Positions 1 to 7,280 of a stretch of 16,421 nucleotides of DNA are shown one piece after another; within the stretch, counting starts at the first letter, position 1; each line of letters starts with the position of its first letter. A program made the position numbers and the translations under genes. This stretch comes from Fusobacterium_C sp036516095 (GTDB lineage Bacteria; Fusobacteriota; Fusobacteriia; Fusobacteriales; Fusobacteriaceae), in NCBI RefSeq assembly GCF_036516095.1, contig NZ_DATBUM010000008.1, forward strand, positions 1 through 16,421, read 5' to 3'. The notes under the pieces are model-generated. The model did no database searches and had not been told where the DNA came from. It saw nothing but the letters and a program-made list of their open reading frames with translations.

Positions 1-1722
1 CTGTTGGCCTATCTCTTTATCTCCGTAAATATTTTATGGAAAGCGGTTCGGAACATTGGAAAAGGAAAATTTTTGGATGAAAATTTCTTAATGAGCATTG
101 CCTCTATGGGAGCTATGTATTTGGGAGAATATCATGAAGCGATCGGGGTTATGTTTTTCTATAAAATCGGAGAAATCTTGGAAGAAAAGGCGGTTTCCAA
201 ATCAAAGAAATCCATTTCTTCTCTTTTGGAGCTTCGTCCTGAAACGGCTTTTCAAAAACAAAGCGATGGAAGTTTTCAGGAAGTCTCAACAGCTTCCTTG
301 CATATCGGAGATATTATTCAAGTCAAAGAAGGAGAACGAATTCCTATTGATGCAGAAATTCTTCGTGGAGAAAGTTATTTGGATATTTCCGCTTTGACCG
401 GAGAGGCTCTTCCCGTGGATGTGAAAACGGGAGATACCGTACTAAGCGGAAGTATCAATGGAGATCGTATCTTAGAATTAAAAGTTCTTCGAAAATTTTC
501 AGATTCTACTATCAGTAAAATTATTGATATGGTGGAACATGCCAATGCCAAAAAATCCAAAGTGGAAAAATTCATGTCCAAATTCGCAAGATACTATACT
601 CCCATTGTTGTATGCTTTGCCATCATTGTGGGACTTATCTTTCCTCTTTTTTTAGGAAACTTTTTATTGTGGTTTGAAAGAGCTATTTTATTCTTGGTTA
701 TTTCCTGCCCTTGTGCCTTAGTCATTTCCATTCCTTTGACCTTTTTCCATAGTATTGGAAAAGCGTCCAAACATGGAATTTTAATCAAGGGAGCCAACTA
801 CTTGGAAGCTGTTTCCAATATTAAAAACATTGTTTTTGATAAAACAGGAACTTTAACAAAAGCAAAGTTTCAAATTCAAAAAATAGTAGGAAATAATGTA
901 GAACTTGTCAAAGAATTGGCAAAAGCCGGAGAATTTTATTCCAAACATCCCATCGGAATGGCAATTTATGAAAATATTTCTTTTCCAATTGAGGAGAAAC
1001 ACATTAAACATTATAGAAATATAGCCGGTTACGGTGTCAGCTTGGAATACAAAGGAAAAAAGGTATTTTTAGGAAAGGAAACTTATCTGATAGAACAAAA
1101 TATTTCTTATCCTGAAGTAAAAGAAGAGGGAAGTGTCATATTCATAATACAGGATCAAGAATACCAAGGCTATATCGTTGTACAGGATCAAATCAAAAAG
1201 GAAGCTCCAGAAACCATTGCACAATTGCAAGCACTTGGTTTTTCTCCTTATATTTTGACGGGAGACAGAAAAGAAATTGCAGAAGCAGTAGGACAATCCT
1301 TAGGTCTTTCCGCCAAACATATTTTTAGCAATTTGCTACCGGAACAAAAAGTGGAAAGCTTACAAAAAATACAACAAAGTGGAAAAACACTGTATATCGG
1401 AGATGGAATCAACGATGCCCCAGTATTGGCCCTATCAGATATTGGAGTTTCTATGGGAAACATGGGAAGTGATGTTGCCATTGAAGCTTCTGATATTGTA
1501 TTTATGGATGATCATATTGAAAAATTACTCTTTCTATTTCAACTGGCAAAAGAAAACAAAAAAACCTTATGGACCTGTATCTCCTTCGCACTGGAAGTTA
1601 AAATATTAGTCATGATTTTAGGAGTATTCGGCATTGCGAATATGTGGTTCGCTATTTTTGCGGATGTGGGTGTTACTCTTCTTTGCATCTTATATTCCAC
1701 TTTTTCTTTTCGTCGATACTAA
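1..1722 (+). CDS. Heavy-metal P1B-type ATPase (Zn/Cd/Pb exporter type), 5' end cut off by the window
   Basis: Membrane pump that uses ATP to expel divalent soft metals; it belongs to the ZntA/CadA group. The reading frame is open to the window edge, so the first methionine and any N-terminal metal-binding domain and first helices lie outside. Visible in order: the actuator-domain TGE loop (nt 397-405), the membrane CPC metal-binding motif (706-714, in SCPCALV), the phosphorylation motif DKTGTLT (838-858), the nucleotide-binding HP pair (946-951) and the hinge GDGINDAP (1399-1422). The last two helices carry a lysine (1600-1602, in EVKILV) and an aspartate (1663-1665, in FADVG). CPC plus this K and D pair is the known signature of the P1B-2 (Zn2+/Cd2+/Pb2+) subgroup rather than the copper pumps. 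All catalytic motifs are intact. The exact metal cannot be fixed from sequence. No terminator of its own is seen before the next promoter. Confidence 0.93.
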   Translation: MLAYLFISVNILWKAVRNIGKGKFLDENFLMSIASMGAMYLGEYHEAIGVMFFYKIGEILEEKAVSKSKKSISSLLELRPETAFQKQSDGSFQEVSTASLHIGDIIQVKEGERIPIDAEILRGESYLDISALTGEALPVDVKTGDTVLSGSINGDRILELKVLRKFSDSTISKIIDMVEHANAKKSKVEKFMSKFARYYTPIVVCFAIIVGLIFPLFLGNFLLWFERAILFLVISCPCALVISIPLTFFHSIGKASKHGILIKGANYLEAVSNIKNIVFDKTGTLTKAKFQIQKIVGNNVELVKELAKAGEFYSKHPIGMAIYENISFPIEEKHIKHYRNIAGYGVSLEYKGKKVFLGKETYLIEQNISYPEVKEEGSVIFIIQDQEYQGYIVVQDQIKKEAPETIAQLQALGFSPYILTGDRKEIAEAVGQSLGLSAKHIFSNLLPEQKVESLQKIQQSGKTLYIGDGINDAPVLALSDIGVSMGNMGSDVAIEASDIVFMDDHIEKLLFLFQLAKENKKTLWTCISFALEVKILVMILGVFGIANMWFAIFADVGVTLLCILYSTFSFRRY

Positions 1723-1729
1723 AATACGG

Positions 1730-1758
1730 TTGACTTTTTTGCCAAAGAAATTTATAAT
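1730..1758 (+). promoter_or_regulatory. Sigma-70-type promoter for the hemolysin III gene
   Basis: A -35 box TTGACT (1730-1735) and a perfect -10 box TATAAT (1753-1758) are separated by 17 bases, the optimal spacing. It begins only 7 bases after the ATPase stop codon. The expected transcription start is near 1765, giving a leader of about 90 bases before the ATG at 1855. This is the best-matching promoter in the window. Confidence 0.8.
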
Positions 1759-1768
1759 CTCTATAAAT

Positions 1769-1819
1769 AAAAACAGTGCAAATATATATTGTCAACCCAA
1801 AAAGAACCTCACTGTTTTT
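1769..1819 (+). promoter_or_regulatory. Possible antiterminator pairing in the hemolysin III leader
   Basis: The segment 1769-1778 (AAAAACAGTG) is an exact reverse complement of 1810-1819 (CACTGTTTTT), so a 10-bp helix enclosing a 31-base loop can form. It uses bases 1810-1812 of the left arm and most of the loop of the terminator hairpin at 1802-1832, so the two structures exclude each other. That is the layout of an attenuator. The pairing itself is read directly from the sequence; its regulatory role is inference. The helix is mostly A-U and might instead be a weak terminator or chance. Confidence 0.4.
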
Positions 1820-1832
1820 TTGTGAGGTTTTT
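1802..1832 (+). terminator. Intrinsic terminator hairpin inside the hemolysin III leader
   Basis: AACCTCAC (1805-1812) pairs with GTGAGGTT (1822-1829) around a 9-base loop, and the stem extends by a G-U and two A-U pairs to 1802/1832. The right arm runs into TTTTT. It lies downstream of the promoter at 1730-1758 and only 6 bases before the ribosome binding site. It could therefore both end read-through from the ATPase gene and act as a leader attenuator. Confidence 0.65.
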
Positions 1833-1837
1833 CTATC

Positions 1838-1844
1838 AAGGAGG
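1838..1844 (+). promoter_or_regulatory. Ribosome binding site fixing the hemolysin III start
   Basis: AAGGAGG lies 10 bases upstream of the ATG at 1855. The open frame extends back to 1789, but that extension would cover the terminator hairpin and encodes no family sequence. This site therefore decides the start. Confidence 0.85.
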
Positions 1845-1854
1845 TAGTATCGTT

Positions 1855-2478
1855 ATGACTTTAGATAGAATGGAAGAACATTGGAATGCTTGGACTCATT
1901 ATACCGGGACTCTTGCTGCTATAGCCGCTCTGATTCTTTTGATTATCCGAGCAGTACATGTTTCCAATTTTAGTTATCTAGGAAGTGTTATCGTCTTTGG
2001 AATTGCTCTGATTCTTTTATATAGTATTTCCGGTACTTATCATATTTTAAGACCCGGAAAAGCAAAAAATATTTTCCATATTTTGGATCACATCGGAATT
2101 TACTTTTTAATTGCAGCCTCTTACACTCCCTATATTTTTATGGCCTTAATAGGTCCTAAAAAATGGATTATTTTTGGGATACAATGGGGAATCACCTTGT
2201 TGGGAATCTTTTTTAAAATTCTTTTTACAGGAAGATTTCAACTGCTTTCCACCTTGCTGTATTTGGCTATGGGTTGGACGGTTATTTTTGTATTTCGTGA
2301 TATTTATGCCAGTCTTTCTCCTTTATCTTTCGGCTTCTTATTGGCAAGCGGTATTGCTTATTCTTTGGGAACCATTCCTTTCCTCTTAGATAAAATTCGT
2401 TTTACCCATGCAATTTGGCACCTTTTTGTTTTAACCGGCAGCACTCTCGGATTTTTTTCCATTTTTTTCCTAGTGTAG
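1855..2478 (+). CDS. Hemolysin III / TrhA (PAQR-superfamily) membrane protein
   Basis: A 207-residue integral membrane protein with about seven hydrophobic helices, the usual size for this family. Family motifs are present: SGTYH (residues 59-63), LDHIGIYFLIAASYTPY (77-93, with D78 and H79) and HAIWH (185-189). In PAQR proteins the corresponding histidines (here H63, H185 and H189) bind a metal, probably zinc. Most members have a further histidine about ten residues after the last pair; here that position is a glycine (G199). The family name comes from a Bacillus cereus protein with pore-forming activity. Bacterial members are mostly linked to membrane-stress or homeostasis roles, and toxicity should not be assumed. 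It is a single-gene unit with its own promoter and a structured leader. The chosen ATG is supported by AAGGAGG at good spacing. Family assignment is firm, function open. Confidence 0.9.
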   Translation: MTLDRMEEHWNAWTHYTGTLAAIAALILLIIRAVHVSNFSYLGSVIVFGIALILLYSISGTYHILRPGKAKNIFHILDHIGIYFLIAASYTPYIFMALIGPKKWIIFGIQWGITLLGIFFKILFTGRFQLLSTLLYLAMGWTVIFVFRDIYASLSPLSFGFLLASGIAYSLGTIPFLLDKIRFTHAIWHLFVLTGSTLGFFSIFFLV

Positions 2479-2498
2479 AGCTTTTATAAAAAAACTAT

Positions 2499-2527
2499 TT
2501 GAAAAAATAAAAAAAATGAGGTATCCT
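2499..2527 (+). promoter_or_regulatory. Probable promoter for the cytidylate kinase-like gene
   Basis: A -35-like TTGAAA (2499-2504) and a -10-like TATCCT (2522-2527, 4 of 6 consensus) are 17 bases apart. The start would be near 2534, leaving a leader of about 60 bases to the ATG at 2596. The -10 match is only moderate, so read-through from the hemolysin III gene may also contribute. Confidence 0.5.
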
Positions 2528-2558
2528 TATAGTAATAAGAAAAAGAGAACTCATTTTT
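2512..2558 (+). terminator. Weak large-loop hairpin after the hemolysin III gene
   Basis: AAAAATGAG (2512-2520) is complementary to CTCATTTTT (2550-2558), giving a 9-bp, mostly A-U stem around 29 bases, with the right arm ending in a T run. It could be a weak terminator for upstream transcripts. Its left arm sits in the spacer of the predicted promoter, so it could not form in a transcript started there. Confidence 0.35.
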
Positions 2559-2595
2559 CTATATTTTTAAAGCTAAATAAAGGAGGACTTACACT

Positions 2596-3183
2596 ATGAA
2601 AAAGATTATTACCATTAGTAGAGAGTTTGGAAGCGGTGGGAGAAGTATTGGAAAAGCGATTGCAGAAAGATTACATTATCATTACTATGACAAAGAATTG
2701 ATTGAAAAAATTGCAGAAAAATCAGGTTTATCCAAAGAATACATTGAAGAAAAAAGTGAATCTTCAAAACCGGAATCATCTTTTAAATATGCTTTTTTAG
2801 GTCCTAATTTATTTCATTACTCAGAAGATTATTTATGGAAACAACAAAAAGAAGTGATTTTAGAATTGGCGGAAACAGGAAATTGTGTCATCATGGGAAG
2901 ATGTGCTGATTTTCTTTTAAAGGATCGAGAAGATTGCTTACATGTTTACATTCATGCGGATTTGTCCTTTAAAGTTGAAAGAATTGTCAACCTTTATGGA
3001 GAAACCGAAGAAAAACCGGAAAAAAGATTACGAGATAAAGATAAGAAAAGAGCTATGAATTATAAATACTATACGGAAAGAACTTGGGGAATGTCACAAA
3101 ATTACACGATTTCCTTAAATAGCGGAAAAATAGGAATAGACAAATGCGTCGATATTATTTGTGATTTGGTCAAAAATATGTAA
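2596..3183 (+). CDS. Cytidylate kinase-like family protein (P-loop)
   Basis: A 195-residue soluble protein of the cytidylate kinase-like family (Cytidylate_kin2), a P-loop NTPase group related to nucleoside monophosphate kinases. The start ITISREFGSGGRSIGK is the family's hallmark, with a glycine-rich phosphate loop at residues 12-20. Further family features are YDKELIEKIA (31-40), GRCADFLL (101-108), and a C-terminal stretch with RDKDKKRAMNYKYYT (146-160) and WG (164-165). The loop differs from that of true cytidylate kinase, and the substrate of this family is not established, so the name describes ancestry rather than activity. AAAGGAGG (2579-2586) lies 9 bases before the ATG. It stands alone between a weak promoter and a strong terminator and has no partner gene. 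Family membership is confident; biochemical role unknown. Confidence 0.85.
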   Translation: MKKIITISREFGSGGRSIGKAIAERLHYHYYDKELIEKIAEKSGLSKEYIEEKSESSKPESSFKYAFLGPNLFHYSEDYLWKQQKEVILELAETGNCVIMGRCADFLLKDREDCLHVYIHADLSFKVERIVNLYGETEEKPEKRLRDKDKKRAMNYKYYTERTWGMSQNYTISLNSGKIGIDKCVDIICDLVKNM

Positions 3184-3194
3184 AAAGAAAAAGC

Positions 3195-3227
3195 ATAAGG
3201 GTTGTTTTATCAACAACCCTTATTTTT
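3195..3227 (+). terminator. Bidirectional terminator between convergent genes
   Basis: TAAGGGTTGTT (3196-3206) pairs perfectly with AACAACCCTTA (3212-3222) around a 5-base loop, with one more A-T pair at the base. It is followed by T5 on the + strand. On the - strand it is followed by a T-rich run (complement of the A-rich 3182-3192). It serves the cytidylate kinase-like gene from the left and the glmS unit from the right. Confidence 0.9.
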
Positions 3228-3686
3228 AATTTCTTCAATTAACTCCGACACATCAACATATCTGGCATTATGAATATTCAATACCTGGAATTTTCTTCCT
3301 TTTCCTTCTAAAAATCGATTGAGATATTCTAAGATTTCGATTTCTTCCGAAGCCGCATTATCAAAGTCAAACATAATTTTAACTTCTTTTCCTTTTCTTT
3401 GATGTAGAAAATATTCTTGCAACTCTCCATCGGACCAAGCATCTTTTCGGTGCCATGTTTGAAGTTTGACATAGGTTTCAAAACTCATAGGAACTTCTTC
3501 TTGTTGGATGCATTTCAATAAAAATACAACTCTTTCCGTTTCTCCCTCAAAAAAAGGATCATAGCCATACTCATCTTTCAATAATAAATACTCCAGTAAC
3601 TCCATTAAAAATACTTTTCTGCTTTCTTCCAAATCTCCGACTAAAAAGTGATAATAATCTGTCAATACTTTGATATATAAAGGCAT
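3210..3686 (-). CDS. Hypothetical protein, 158 residues, last gene of the glmS unit
   Basis: I do not recognise this protein. It is 158 residues, acidic, probably cytoplasmic, and has no signal peptide, membrane helix or cysteine motif. Visible features are an N-terminal segment rich in aromatics and leucines (YYHFLVGDLEESRKVFLMEL, residues 11-30), a central Trp/His-containing part (WHRKDAW, 78-84), a possible beta strand KIMFDFDNA (103-111), and a charged C-terminal helix (about 146-155). The start is well supported: AAGGAGG (3694-3700) is 7 bases upstream of the ATG. That site overlaps the stop codon of the aminopeptidase gene, so the two are very likely co-transcribed and translationally linked. 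Its own stop codon lies in the loop of the shared terminator and its last three codons form one stem arm. Base use matches the neighbours. A narrowly distributed protein is possible but cannot be judged without searches. Confidence 0.8.
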   Translation of the reverse strand: MPLYIKVLTDYYHFLVGDLEESRKVFLMELLEYLLLKDEYGYDPFFEGETERVVFLLKCIQQEEVPMSFETYVKLQTWHRKDAWSDGELQEYFLHQRKGKEVKIMFDFDNAASEEIEILEYLNRFLEGKGRKFQVLNIHNARYVDVSELIEEIKNKGC

Positions 3687-3698
3687 TTTCTTCCCTCC

Positions 3699-5456
3699 TT
3701 AAATACTTCTCGTATAGATTTTTAACCATTCTTTTTCTTTTTCTCTTAAAAATGGAGAAATTTTAGTAAATACTTCTTCATGATAGTGATTTAACCATTC
3801 TTTTTCTTCCGGAGATAATAATTCCGGTAAAATAGCATCTAAATCAATAGGAACAAAAGTCAAAGTTTCAAATTGTAAAAATTTTCCATGCTCCGTTTCC
3901 AAATACGCTTTTACAACTAATTCATTTTCAATTCGAATTCCATGACTCCCTGCAATGTACACTCCTGGCTCATTGGTTACCACCATATTTTCTTCCAATC
4001 TCTGTGGATTGTATTGAAAACGAATTCCATGCAAGCCGTCATGTACTCCCAAGAAATGTCCAACGCCATGCCCCGTTCCACACTTGTAGTCAATTCCAAT
4101 ATTCCATAGATGCTGTCTTGCCAAAATATCTAAATTGGTTCCTGTTGCTCCATGCATAAATTTTGCTTTGCTTAAATCAATCATACCTTTTAAAGTAAGA
4201 GTAAAGTGTGTTTTTTGTTCTTCCGGGACTTCTCCTAAAGCAAAAGTTCTTGTAATATCTGTCGTTCCCTCCAAATATTGTCCTCCGGAATCCACTAAAA
4301 ACAAACTTCCTTCCCGCAGAACAACCGGTTTTTCCTGATTCGCCTGATAGTGCATCATAGCTGCATTGGCTCCAAATCCTGCTATGGTATGAAAACTCAA
4401 TTCTTGGAAATGTTCTATTTCCATTCGTAAATGATTTAAATATTGTTCTGCACTGTATTCCGTCATCTCTCCCGAAGCATAGTTATGTTTCAACCAATAC
4501 ATAAATTTTGTTACCGCCACCCCGTCCAGAATATGAATTTTCTTCGTATTTTCCAATTCCGCTTCTGTTTTGATGGTCTTTAAAAAACTGCTTTTCGGTT
4601 GATGATTCACAATGGCATTACTATCTGTTACAGATGCATATAAAGCATAACTTGTCGTGGCAAATTCCATTCCAATTTTTCCTTTCAATTTAGAAAGATC
4701 TTCGAAAACAGCAAAATATTCCTTCCATGTTACTCCCATTTCTTTCAAATAATGCTCAATCTCTTCTGACATTTTTTCCTTATCACAATATAGGATCACT
4801 TGCTCTTGAGAAATCAAAGCAAAAGATAGAAATACAGGATTGTCTTCAATATCATTTCCTCGTAGATTGAAAATCCAAGCAATATCATCCAAGGTAGCTA
4901 TCAATTGATACTCCAAACCTTCTTCCAATAAATCCTCTCGTATTTTTTGAATTTTATGAATACTTGCTTCTCCATGATATTTTTCTTCATGAATAAAAAT
5001 GTTATCTTGAGGCAAGCTTGCTCTATCTTTCCAAATTTCTTTTGTCAAATCTCCAACATCCTGACAGACAAAGTAATTTTGAAGTTTTAAAATATCCTCT
5101 GTCACGAATACTTTCATATCCATTCCTATATTTTCTTTTTCTGGAAGTATTTCCTGTAAAAATTCAATATAACCAGGAACCCCGGGACTCCCCTGTTTCA
5201 TCAACTGAATCCCGCTTCCTTCCAGTTGTTTTTCCGCCTGTACATAATATCTTCCGTCAGTCCATAAATATGCTTTCTCTGATAAAATTACCAAGGTCCC
5301 TGATGAGCCTGTAAACCCGCTTAAAAATGCACGAGTTTTAAAATATTCCCCAAGATACTCACTCTGATGATAATCGGCTGTAGGAACGATATACGCTGCT
5401 ATATCGAATTCTTTCATCTTCGATTGTATCCATTCAATTTTTTCTTGATACTTCAT
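3699..5456 (-). CDS. Xaa-Pro aminopeptidase (M24B family), long form
   Basis: A metallopeptidase that removes an N-terminal residue preceding proline, acting on short peptides in the cytoplasm. At 585 residues it is the long, three-domain form known from eukaryotic aminopeptidase P1, rather than the roughly 440-residue E. coli PepP form. Two creatinase-like domains (about 1-300) precede the pita-bread catalytic domain (about 305-530), and a C-terminal extension follows (about 530-585). All five metal ligands are visible: D389 and D400 (in DSGGQ and TTDITRT), H463 (GTGHGVGH), E496 (TNEPGVY) and E510 (GIRIENE). H369 in MMHYQ fits the proton-shuttle histidine. The N-terminal half keeps the family sequence (TADYHQSEY, WTDGRYY). 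It starts 15 bases after the glmS stop, with a GGGGGAG ribosome site, so it is in the glmS operon. A peptide-using fermenter has an obvious need for it. Confidence 0.95.
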   Translation of the reverse strand: MKYQEKIEWIQSKMKEFDIAAYIVPTADYHQSEYLGEYFKTRAFLSGFTGSSGTLVILSEKAYLWTDGRYYVQAEKQLEGSGIQLMKQGSPGVPGYIEFLQEILPEKENIGMDMKVFVTEDILKLQNYFVCQDVGDLTKEIWKDRASLPQDNIFIHEEKYHGEASIHKIQKIREDLLEEGLEYQLIATLDDIAWIFNLRGNDIEDNPVFLSFALISQEQVILYCDKEKMSEEIEHYLKEMGVTWKEYFAVFEDLSKLKGKIGMEFATTSYALYASVTDSNAIVNHQPKSSFLKTIKTEAELENTKKIHILDGVAVTKFMYWLKHNYASGEMTEYSAEQYLNHLRMEIEHFQELSFHTIAGFGANAAMMHYQANQEKPVVLREGSLFLVDSGGQYLEGTTDITRTFALGEVPEEQKTHFTLTLKGMIDLSKAKFMHGATGTNLDILARQHLWNIGIDYKCGTGHGVGHFLGVHDGLHGIRFQYNPQRLEENMVVTNEPGVYIAGSHGIRIENELVVKAYLETEHGKFLQFETLTFVPIDLDAILPELLSPEEKEWLNHYHEEVFTKISPFLREKEKEWLKIYTRSI

Positions 5457-5471
5457 TCCTCTCCCCCTTTT

Positions 5472-7280
5472 TTATTCCACAGTCACAGATTTTGCCAAAT
5501 TTCTTGGTTTATCCACATCCAAGCCCTTTGCCACTGCAACATAATAAGCGAATAATTGCATATTTACTACTGCTAAGAGAGCAGTCAAATACTTTCCAGC
5601 ATTCTTCACTTCTATATACTCATCAGCCCCCGCCTTGACTTCTTCCGACCCTTCCACAGCAATGGCTATCACATAAGCTCCTCGCGATTTTACTTCTTTC
5701 AAATTGGAAGAACTTTTTTCACTCCATTCCGGTCTGGTAGATAATAGAAGCACAGGAACTCCCTCTTCAATCAAAGCAATACTTCCATGTTTTAATTCTC
5801 CAATTGGAAAGGACTCACTATGAATATAACTGATTTCTTTCAGTTTTAAGCTTCCTTCTCTTGCAATTTTTTCATCCAAACCTCTTCCCAAATAAAAAAT
5901 ATCTCTGCTTTTTGCTATTTTCTCTGCAATCTGTTGAATTTTTTCTTTTTTTAAAAATATCTCTTCCAAACTCTCCGATAAACGATATAAATCGTCCAAC
6001 TCCTCTTCATATTTTCCGGCAAAATATAAAGCCAATAAATATAATACCACTACTTGAGCTGTATAAGCTTTGGTGGAAGCCACGGATATTTCCGGTCCTG
6101 CCAAAGTATAGATTACTCTATCCGCCTCCCTGGCAATCGTAGAACCCAAGACATTACAAAGAGCGATTGTCATCACCCCCTGTGCTTTGGCTTCTCGCAA
6201 TGCCATCAAAGTATCATATGTCTCTCCAGATTGACTGATGACGAAAACTAAGCTTTTGTCTTCTAAGAAAGGAGGATCATGTCGAAATTCAGAGGCAATT
6301 TCCACTATAATTTCTTTTCGGCATAAATGTTTCATAAAGTACTGAAATTGCAGTCCCGCATGATAGGCAGTTCCACAGGCAATCACATAAGCTTTGTCAA
6401 AAGCGTCTAGAGAAATCCCTTCTAATGCTTTCTTAAAATCAACCTTTCCCTCTTCATTGACATAAACTCCCAAAGTTTTTTCAACAATCTCTCCCTGTTC
6501 TTCCATTTCTTTCAACATAAAATGTTCATAGCCTTGTTTGCTGACTTGTTCCGGATTTGCTTCTACATGTACTGTTTCTCTTTGAATCCTGTTTCCTCTT
6601 ATATCATATAATTCTATTTTATTCCCCTCTAAAATAGCAATATCTCCATCTTCCAGATAAATAAAATCTTTGGTATATTTTAATAAGGCGGTAGCATCGG
6701 AAGCAATATAAGTTTCCTCTTTTCCCAATCCAATGACTAAGGGACTTTCTTTTTTACAGCAAACCAATTTATTGGACTCTGCCTGATGAAGAATTCCCAA
6801 AGCGTAACTTCCTTTAATTTTTTCCAATACTAGTAAAGTTGTTTCCAATAAATCCCCTTGATACAACTTTTCAAACAATTGTGCTACCACTTCCGTATCC
6901 GTGTCCGAAGAGAAACGAACTCCTTCTTTCAACAATTCTTCTTTTAACTTCCAATAATTTTCAATAATTCCATTGTGTACTACTGCCACTTTTTTATTTT
7001 GCCCAAAATGGGGATGTGCATTCTCATCTGTGGGAATCCCATGTGTTGCCCATCTTGTGTGTCCAATTCCTATTTTTCCGTCTTCTCTGGAATCTCGCTC
7101 CATGTGTTTTTTTAAAACAGCAAGTTTCCCTTTTTTCTTCTCAATAAACAGTTTTTTATTATCCAATACAATGGCAATTCCTGACGAATCATAACCTCGA
7201 TATTCCAATTTTTCCAATCCAGATAAAATAACTTCCTTTGCTTTCGCTTTACTTCCTGAATAGCCAACAATTCCACACAT
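5472..7280 (-). CDS. glmS: Glutamine--fructose-6-phosphate aminotransferase (isomerizing)
   Basis: Makes glucosamine-6-phosphate from fructose-6-phosphate and glutamine, the first committed step to UDP-GlcNAc for peptidoglycan and lipopolysaccharide. Complete at 602 residues (E. coli 609). The N-terminal class II glutaminase domain begins MCGIVGY, with the catalytic cysteine at position 2 exposed by Met removal, and includes GHTRWATHG (73-81) and HNGIIENY (102-109). Two sugar isomerase domains follow, with ACGTAYHAG (301-309), SQSGETYDT (349-357), SVASTKAY (399-406) and SESFPIGELKHG (488-499). The C-terminus NLAKSVTVE is the conserved tail at the active site. GGAGG (7288-7292) lies 7 bases before the ATG. 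The leader is only about 45 bases, too short for the glmS ribozyme known in Bacillota. It heads the glmS-aminopeptidase-orphan unit. Confidence 0.98.
   Translation of the reverse strand: MCGIVGYSGSKAKAKEVILSGLEKLEYRGYDSSGIAIVLDNKKLFIEKKKGKLAVLKKHMERDSREDGKIGIGHTRWATHGIPTDENAHPHFGQNKKVAVVHNGIIENYWKLKEELLKEGVRFSSDTDTEVVAQLFEKLYQGDLLETTLLVLEKIKGSYALGILHQAESNKLVCCKKESPLVIGLGKEETYIASDATALLKYTKDFIYLEDGDIAILEGNKIELYDIRGNRIQRETVHVEANPEQVSKQGYEHFMLKEMEEQGEIVEKTLGVYVNEEGKVDFKKALEGISLDAFDKAYVIACGTAYHAGLQFQYFMKHLCRKEIIVEIASEFRHDPPFLEDKSLVFVISQSGETYDTLMALREAKAQGVMTIALCNVLGSTIAREADRVIYTLAGPEISVASTKAYTAQVVVLYLLALYFAGKYEEELDDLYRLSESLEEIFLKKEKIQQIAEKIAKSRDIFYLGRGLDEKIAREGSLKLKEISYIHSESFPIGELKHGSIALIEEGVPVLLLSTRPEWSEKSSSNLKEVKSRGAYVIAIAVEGSEEVKAGADEYIEVKNAGKYLTALLAVVNMQLFAYYVAVAKGLDVDKPRNLAKSVTVE

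Noticed and set aside
1746..1795. Reverse-strand promoter (TTGACA from 1790-1795, 17 bases, TTTTAT)
   Set aside because: The -10 matches only 4 of 6 bases and it would drive only antisense RNA into the ATPase gene; mentioned under the inverted repeat but not called.
1789..1854. Upstream extension of the hemolysin III reading frame
   Set aside because: It runs through the terminator hairpin and the ribosome binding site and encodes no family sequence; the ATG at 1855 is well supported.
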